64,000 bases of DNA from Hypericum androsaemum (Eukaryota; Streptophyta; Magnoliopsida; Malpighiales; Hypericaceae): assembly GCA_963995505.1 (NCBI GenBank), contig OZ023181.1, forward strand, positions 12,830,221 to 12,894,220. The letters are read 5' to 3'. Both the position numbers and the translations under genes were made by a program. Under the pieces are notes generated by a model. That model saw nothing but the letters and a program-made list of their open reading frames with translations. It was not told where the DNA came from and did no database searches. Of the stretch, positions 57,236-64,000 are shown in pieces. Positions within the stretch are counted from its first letter, which is position 1, and each line of letters starts with the position of its first letter.

Positions 57236-59712
57236 TTGTGAGGGAAAATCAGATTGTGAGGGAGCAAGTCCAGGATCTTCTGAATAAGGGATACGTGCAA
57301 GAGAGCTTGAGTCCCTGTGGTGTTCCTGCCCTTCTCGTGCCAAAGAAGGATGGAACGTGGAGGATGTGTATAGACAGTCGTGCAATCAACAAGATCACGA
57401 TTAGATATCGCTTCCCAATTCCACGGCTCAATGATATGCTGGATAATCTTAGTGGTGCCACTATTTTCTCTAAGATTGATCTTCGAAGTGGCTACCACCA
57501 GATCAGGATCCGACCCGGGGATGAATGGAAGACTGCCTTCAAGACGAGGGATGGTTTATATGAATGGCTCGTGATGCCTTTCGGCCTCACCAATGCTCCG
57601 AGCGCATTCATGCGTCTTATGCACCAAGTCTTGAAGCCTTTCCTAGACACCTTCGTTGTGGTGTATTTTGATAATATCCTAGTCTATAGCAAGACTGAGG
57701 AGGATCACGTAACCCATTTGCAAGATGTGTTTCAAGCTCTCCAAGATAATAAGTTATACGTGAACTTGAAGAAATGTAGTTTCTGGAAGGAGAAGCTTCT
57801 GTTCTTGGGATTTAATGTAGGGAAAGAAGGAATCCATGTTGACCAATCCAAGATTGAAGCTATTAGCTCGTGGCCGGTGCCTGCGAACGTGAGTCAAGTC
57901 AGGAGTTTCCTTGGATTAGCAACTTTCTATCGAAGGTTCATAAGGGATTTTAGCATCATTGCTGCCCCTCTTACGAACCTACTCAAGAAGAATTCTCCTT
58001 TTGTGTGGAGAGAAGGAGCTGATCGAGCCTTCCAGATGTTGAAGGAGAAATTGAGCACCGCACCCGTGCTAGCTCTTCCAGACTTTGCCAAATTGTTTGA
58101 AGTTGAAGTGGACGCGTCTGGACTTGGAATAGTAGCTGTCCTGTCCCAAGAGAAGAGACCACTAGCTTACTTCAGCGAGAAGCTAAGTGAACCAAGGCAA
58201 AAATGGACCACCTATGAAAAGGAGTTCTACGCGGCTGTCCGAGCTCTTAGGACGTGGGAACACTACTTGGTTGGTAAGGAATTCGTGCTTTATTCTGATC
58301 ATCAAGCATTGAAATTCTTATTTGATCAATCAAAGTTGAGTAATCCCATGCATGCACGTTGGTGTACATACTTGCAAAAGTTTCCATTTAAAATCGTGCA
58401 CAAGAGTGGAACTCTGAATGTGGTTGCCGATGCATTGAGTAGGAGGGTAATGTTGCTTACTGAATTGAGGGGAATGATCACTGCTTTTGATTGTCTTCGT
58501 GAGCAATATGAGAAGGATGAAGACTTTGGTGAGGTGTGGATGAAGTGCAAAGATGGCCAAGGGTACGAAGATTATTTCTTGCAGGATGGTTACTTGATAA
58601 AAGGGAATCAGTTGTGCGTTCCTAAGACATCTTTACGCGATCAATTAATGTGGGAGTTGCATGGAGGGGCTCTCTCAGCTCATCTTGGTCGTGACAAGAC
58701 TTTGGTCTCATTGCAAGAAAGATTTTTCTGGCCGAAAATGACGAAGGAGGTTGCCAACTTTGTGAAGCATTGCCGAGTGTGTCAAGAAACTAAGGGTAGC
58801 GTACACAATACTGGCCTTTACACACCTCTCCCCATTCCTGAAGCAATTTGGGAAGACTTGGGCATGGACTTCGTGCTAGGATTACCTCGTACCCCGAGGG
58901 GTGCAAATTCTATTTTTGTTGTTGTGGACAGGTTGTCGAAGATGGCGCACTTCATTCCATGCAAAAAGACAAATGATGCGAGTGCCGTGGCTAAACACTT
59001 CTTTAGAGAGGTGGTACGTCTGCATGGAGTGCCAAAGTCCATTGTTTCTGATCGTGACACGAAGTTTCTTGCGAGCTTCTGGAAGACACTTTGGAGGATG
59101 TTCGATGCAACCCTCAAATTTAGCACGACTGATGGACAGACTGAGGCAACCAACCGTACACTTGGGAATCTTCTCCGAAGCCTTTGTCATGAGAGGAAGC
59201 GCCAATGGGATCTTGCACTTCCCATAGCTGAGTTTGCATATAATGGCACGATACATCAGTCCACAGGGAAGTCTCCTTTCTCTTTGGTGTACACGAAGGT
59301 CCCTAATCATCTTGTGGATGTGTCTAGTGTGCCAAGGCCTCCACGAGCCAATGCAGCTGCCATTTCGTACGCGGAGCACGTTCAATCCGTGCTTGATGCT
59401 GTGAAGAAGAGGTTGGAAGATACGTATGGCAAAGAGAAGCAGCGAGTGGATGCTCGAAGAAAGGAGCGAATTTTCCAGCCAGGAGAGCAGGTTATGGTGC
59501 ACTTTAGGAAGGAGAGGATGCCCTCCAACATGGGGGGCAAGCTTCAAGCAAGGAGGTTTGGTCCATATAAGATCATGAGGCGTGTGAATGATAATGCCTA
59601 TGTGGTTGATCTCCCGGAGGAGTTTGGAGTGTCCAAGACCTTCAATTTCGCAGACTTGACACCCTACTATGACCCTCTTCCTTTTCCTAGTAAGCTGGCT
59701 GCTCGGGACTAG
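57236..59712 (+). pseudogene. Pol remnant of E (RT to integrase), no gag or protease
   Basis: An open frame enters from the leader without an ATG (its first codon on that frame is a GTG at 57199). It recognisably becomes RT from about 57240. RT keeps [10 protein letters not shown], but the YFDD motif reads YFDN (Asn codon 57673-57675). RNase H has DASG, SDHQ and VADALSRR. Integrase has the zinc region, MDFV and SDRD. Four residues (HPQT-type) are missing before GQTE, a 12-nt in-frame deletion near 59127. The GPF-like motif (FGPYKIM) is present. The frame ends at TAG 59710-59712. Close to D in sequence. Uninterrupted frame, but start, gag, protease and a catalytic residue are lost. Confidence 0.9.
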
Positions 59713-59734
59713 CATCTTCTCAAGCAGGGGAGGA

Positions 59735-60225
59735 TGGCGTAGGAAGCCTCGAAGAATAGGGTGCAACGTACGTGCGCATGGCTTGCATTGCGAGCTGTCC
59801 GAGTTTCATTTAATTCACAAGCTGTCCGAACTCTTCATTTCCTCTTTATTTCTGAATGTAATAACGCTCAATGGTGACATTTAAATATAGGCGGTTACAG
59901 ATGGTTTAAGGCTGTCCGAAATGTGAGGAGGTGCTGGATTAATGCCCTTCAAGACACGCCTTGAATCACGCCCCTATATGTGTTTCTTTTGAATGGAATA
60001 AACGGACAGTGAAATGAAATCTAAAAACCCTGAGCGAGTGAGCTTTCCTTTCGTGCATGGATTTGCATGAGTTGTGCATGGATTTGCACGAATTCTGAGT
60101 GAATTGCCCTAGCTGGCCGCTTGTTAAATCAAGCAACTCTCTAATTGAGCTTCGGAAGGAGCAGATTAGAGCTTTACCTTTCATTGTTCGTTCCAAAGTT
60201 TGATCACGCTTCGTTGCCTACACTA
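59735..60225 (+). repeat. 3' LTR of E
   Basis: 491 bp following the polypurine tract caagcaggggagga (59721-59734). It ends CCTACACTA before tcttc. Confidence 0.93.
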
Positions 60226-60923
60226 TCTTCGACATTAGCTCGGATCATAGCCATCTCCATCTCTTTATAGTAATCCTCGACACTCTTGCTGCCCTGTTTG
60301 AGACCTTGTAGCTTCTTGTACAACTCACGATAGTAGTGACTTGGTACAAACCGCTTTCTCATCACCGTTTTCATCTCCTCCCAAGTCTCCAATGGGCGCT
60401 CTCGATTCCGCCTCCTACTTGTAATAAGCTGGTCCCACCAAGTTAGAGCATAATCAGAAAATTCAGTTACAGCTAACTTTACCTTCTTTGCTTCCAAATA
60501 GTTATTGTAATCAAAGACAAACTCAATCTTCTTCTCCCACTCAAGATAAGCTTCCGGGTCAGATCTTCCTTAAAACGAAGGAATCTTCATCTTAATACTG
60601 CCCAGATTGCCATCCCCTCGATTTCTAGTTTCACTGCCATGTCTCCTACCGCCAAAGATTGAATCACCATCATCATCATCAAACCCAGCTCCCACATCTC
60701 CATTGTCTCTACGCCTAGTTTCTTTTGATTGAGCTGGTATAGCACTACGCACATGAGAAACTTCTTGTGACAACTCCAATTTGTTCTCTAGCTTATCAAT
60801 TCGTACATTCATCTCCTCCAACCCGTTCTTCATCAATCGCCTCATCTCACTCATCAAGGCTTCCATGTGAAACTTTGGATCAAACCAACCAGGAACACCT
60901 TCTTCGTTACTATTATTAGACAT
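60226..60923 (-). pseudogene. Gag N-terminal part of C2
   Basis: ATG at complement(60921-60923) (MSNNSNEEG). The frame is open past the codon that is TAG in C1, but it stops at TAA complement(60570-60572), where C1 has a Gln codon (SFQGRS). The capsid-like region continues in frame to the E insertion site. Confidence 0.9.
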
Positions 60924-61473
60924 GCTTCGCTGCAAATAAAACAAGGTTAGAAAAAAAAGAATGGACCTCACCAATTCTCTCCCTCACGTGTTTACACTCG
61001 AGGATGTGATGCACTCAATTCCCTCGTGTTTCACTCAAACAATTTGGCTTTTACTCGCTCTAATATCCTCACCCTCTTGCCTTTTTCCGCTCGTTGATGC
61101 CTCCCTTGGATCTATTTGGAACCACCAAACTCTGCGACTCTTCTTGGATTATAGAACGATGGTTAGAACAATGGTTCCTTGTACACCAATCTGATCTAAG
61201 CAACAACTTGTGATGTTTCAGAATCCTTGCTTCAATCTTCTTCTAAATTCTAAGAAACTTTTCATTCAACTTTCCACCTTTTTCTCTTCTTCTTTTTTCG
61301 TCCTTTTTTGTTTGCCTCCTTTTCTTTTCTTTTGTAGACTTCCTTCTTTCTTTCTTTTTTTCGGATTTTTTTCTCTCTTTTTTTCCCACTCAGATTACAA
61401 TAAGAACAACTAACTGAAAACTAATGATAAAAACGAAATTTAAAGGATAGATAGAACTGAAATAGAACCTTGA
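60924..61473 (-). other. 5' leader of C2
   Basis: Noncoding minus-strand leader, closely matching that of C1. It has a purine-rich tract (plus T/C-rich at 61270-61385) and a ctaac, T-run, tttgcag junction just before gag. Confidence 0.6.
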
Positions 61474-61485
61474 GCTCTGATACCA
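61474..61485 (-). other. Primer-binding site (initiator tRNA-Met), element C2
   Basis: Exact TGGTATCAGAGC on the minus strand, two bases from the LTR. Confidence 0.92.
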
Positions 61486-61487
61486 AA

Positions 61488-62302
61488 TGATACGAACCCC
61501 GCCAACGATGCGCGAGACCGGTCCAAAAAGCGTTGAAATCCCAGATCGTTCTAGATCAGTTTGTGATGGAGATCTCGACCCGATGCTCACAACCAAACAA
61601 GAACCTTGGTATTAAGACCGCGACCCGCTGCTTGTGTTGAAACAAAGAACCTTGATATATCGATGACGCCACAAACGGTATGAAGATCCGCTTGATAAGT
61701 CGAAGGTGAACTCGACGGAATCGCTCCGCTGTGTTCGAGAAGTTCCGTAGAACCAAGGGAGAGACTTGCTCACGTTTTTTTGATCAAAATATTCTGTCTC
61801 TTCTCATTGCATAAGTCTCTATAAATAGGCTCAATATTACAATCAAAATCAAAATACTTCCTAAATTGGCTAGAATTTTGGCTGTAAAGGTAAACTAAAA
61901 AGGGAATCAAATCTAAACCTTTTAGGAAGGCCAAAACGTGACAAGCAAGCCAAAAGTTACTGGAACTAATTTCCTAAACAATACTCATGGCTGAAATTTT
62001 ATTTCCTAAATAGAATTCCCAAATCAGAGAGAATCACTCTTGTGGATCTTGGCTGCTGAATGGACCTTCTAGAACTTGTATTAAGGTCATAAACACAGCT
62101 GAATTTCGTGGCTTTTGGTCCATGGACTTTAATAAATTTGCTTGGGCCCAACTCTCCGATGTAAGCTTGGAAATCAGCCCATTAAGTTGTGACTTGAAGC
62201 GCTTTGCACGTGCTCTTGTAACAGGTCCAATTGGCACTTGAACAACATCATTTACAGCTCCGCTAAGTTGTGACTTGAAGCGCTAATCTGATCCATGCTA
62301 AT
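61488..62302 (-). repeat. 5' LTR of C2, terminus rearranged
   Basis: Matches the C1 LTR until about 62265 (cagctccgcta). The normal end is replaced by a second copy of agttgtgacttgaagcgct and a shuffled atctgatccatgctaatc, then satellite. The expected terminal TGATGCGAATCA (minus strand) is absent. Confidence 0.88.
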
Positions 62303-64000
62303 CTTGCCTTTTCTTGCCATATATTACCTTTTCTTGGCTTTTCCATGCCTTTTATTTCCTTTTCTTGCCCTATCCTGCCTTTTCTTAACTCATCTTTCCT
62401 TTTCTTTCCTTTTCTTGCCTTTCCTTCCCTTTTCTTGCATTTTCTTTCCTTTCCTTGCCTTTTCCTTGCCTTTTCTTGCCTTTGGTTGCCTTTTTCTTGC
62501 CTTTTCTTGCCTTATCTTTCCTTTGCTTTCCTTTTCTTGCCTTTTCTCACCTTTTCTTGCCTTATCTTACCTTTTCTTACCTTTTCTTGCCTTTTCCTTA
62601 CCTTTTCATGTCTTTTTCGTGCCTCTGCTTATCTTTCCTTTTCTTGCCTTTTTCTTGCCTTTTCTTTCCTTTTCCTTGCCTTTTCTTTCCTTTTCTTGCC
62701 TTATCTTGCCTTTTCCTTGCCTTTTATTTCCATTTCTTGCCTTTTCATGCCTTTTCCATGCCATTTCTTGCCTTTTCTTTCCTTCTCTTTCCTTTCCTTT
62801 CCTTTTCTTGCCTTTTCTTGCCCTACCTTCCATTTTCCTTGCATTTTCTTTCCTTTTCTTGCCTAATCTTACCTTATCTTGCCTTTTCTTGCCTTTTCAG
62901 TCCTTTTTCTTCCCTTTTCCTGCCTTATCTTTCCATTTCTTGCCTTTTCATTCCTTTTACTTGCCTTTTCTTGTCATTTCTTTCCTTTTCTTTCCTTTTC
63001 CTTGCCTTTGCTTGCCTTTTCATGTCCTTTTCATGCCCTTTCTTTCCATTTCCTTGCCTTTTCTTGCCTTTTCCTTGCCTTTTCCTGCCTGATCTTGTCG
63101 TTTCTTGCCTTATCTTGCTTTATCTTTCCTTTTCTTACCTTTTCTTGTCATTTCTTGCCTTATCTTACCTTTTCTTACCTTTTCATGCCTTTTCTTTCCG
63201 TTTCTTACCTTTTCTCTCCTTTTCTTTCCTTTTCTTGCCTTTTCGTGCCTTTTCCTTGCCTTTTCTTGCCTTATCTTGCCTATTCCTTACCTTTTCTTGC
63301 ATTTTCTTGCCATATATTACCTTTTCTTGGCTTTTCCTTGCCTTTTCTTTCCTTTTCTTACCTTATCCTTGCCTTTTCTTAACTCATCTTTCCTTTTCTT
63401 GCCTTTCCTTCCCTTTTCTTGCATTTTCTCTCCTTTTCTTGCCTTTTCCTTGCCTTTTCTTGCCTTTTCCTTGCCTTTTCTTGCCTTATCTTTCCTTTGC
63501 TTTCCTTTCCTTGCATTTTCTTGCCTTTTCTCACCTTTTCTTGCCTTATCTTGCCTTTTCCTTGCCTTTTCATGTCTTTTTTGTGCCTCTCCTTATCTTT
63601 CCTTTTCTTGCCTTTTTCTTGCCTTTTCTTTCCTTTTCATATCTTTTTATGCCTTTTCTTGCCTTATCTTTCCTTTTCTTGCCTTTTCATGTCTTTTCCA
63701 TGCCTTTTCTTACCTTTTCTTTCCTTTTCCTTGCCTTTTCTTGCCTTTTCTTGCCTTTTCCTTGCCCTTTATTTCCATTTCTCGCCTTTTCATGCCTTTT
63801 CCATGCCTTTTCTTTTCTTTTCTTTCCTTTTCTTTTCTTTCCTTCCCTTTTCTTGCCTTATCTTGCCTTTTCTTGCCTTATCTTCCATTTTCCTTGCGTT
63901 TTCTTTCCTTTTCTTGCCTAATCATACCTTAACTTGCCTTTTCTTCCCTTTTCCATGCCTTTTCTTGTCTTTTCTTTCCTTTGCTTGCCTTTTCTTGGCT
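62303..64000 (+). repeat. Decamer pyrimidine-rich satellite, block 3
   Basis: Same decamer and strand bias as blocks 1 and 2, continuing to the window edge. A motif atattaccttttcttggc occurs at 62321 and 63314, showing a longer repeat of about 993 bp. The stretch 63080-63370 aligns well with the end of block 2 (30300-30580). Open frames here are compositional. Confidence 0.95.

Larger units (their letters stand above)
56690..60225 (+). mobile_element. Ty3/gypsy element E, internally deleted
   Basis: 3536 bp with two 491-bp LTRs (56690-57180 and 59735-60225) and a perfect 5-bp duplication tcttc (56685-56689 and 60226-60230), confirmed by the uninterrupted C1 gag (cctcttcgac near 41980). The internal region is only 2554 bp because gag, protease and the start of RT are gone. 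LTRs differ at about 14 positions by eye (about 3%), so this is older than A3. It is non-autonomous. Confidence 0.95.
56480..62302 (-). mobile_element. Ty3/gypsy element C2 (minus strand), 5' end only, split by E
   Basis: Minus-strand order: 5' LTR (62302-61488), PBS, leader, gag start (60923) to 60226, element E, gag continuing at 56689-56480. The rest of gag, all of pol and the 3' LTR are missing beyond the B3 junction. The 5' LTR lacks its proper terminus and has a scrambled joint with the satellite. Confidence 0.9.

Overview
This window looks like plant nuclear heterochromatin. I find no host gene in it. Everything I can support is either Ty3/gypsy (Metaviridae) LTR retrotransposon sequence or a very long, low-complexity, pyrimidine-rich satellite. 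A flowering plant is suggested by the single-frame gag-pol polyproteins of plant Ty3 type, by primer-binding sites matching the 3' end of plant initiator tRNA-Met (TGGTATCAGAGC), and by the depth of nesting. The species cannot be named from this sequence. I use working family names. A, B and C are three related families whose LTRs start TGATG and end TATCA. D and E are two related families whose LTRs start TGRCGTAGGAA and end CCTACACTA or similar.

Layout, left to right. (1) 1-3706: the 3' end of a family-A element, then three head-to-tail LTR copies with a 796-bp period. (2) 3707-3847: a fragment of another A/B-like LTR end. (3) 3848-9470: a D element with a truncated 5' LTR and a frameshifted pol. 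(4) 9471-20556: satellite block 1, built on the decamer CCTTTTCTTG. (5) 20557-27417: complete B element B1, flanked by the 5-bp duplication cctta, inserted in the satellite. (6) 27418-30583: satellite block 2. (7) 30584-44073: minus-strand C element C1, whose 3' LTR is split by complete A element A2 (31256-38056, duplication caact). (8) 44074-56479: degenerate B element B3, lacking its 5' LTR and split by the young element A3 (47995-54790, duplication cccac). (9) 56480-62302: the gag and 5' LTR end of a second minus-strand C element, C2, split by the internally deleted element E (56690-60225, duplication tcttc). (10) 62303-64000: satellite block 3, running off the window.

Only A3 looks potentially autonomous. 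Its 1595-codon gag-pol frame (49426-54213) is uninterrupted and keeps the zinc knuckle, protease, RT YFDD, RNase H and integrase D,D35E residues. By eye its two 803-bp LTRs differ at only about four positions. All other copies carry stops, frameshifts, deletions or catalytic substitutions. They could at most be templates for proteins made by A3-like relatives.

Points of most interest: the gag-pol frame of families A, B and C runs about 225-250 bp into the 3' LTR, so U3 also encodes protein. The A3 LTR is an A/B mosaic that swaps this coding tail. The satellite is strongly strand-asymmetric, with a decamer base and roughly 1-kb higher-order copies. The C1/B3/C2 structure is best explained by recombination between two C-family LTRs.
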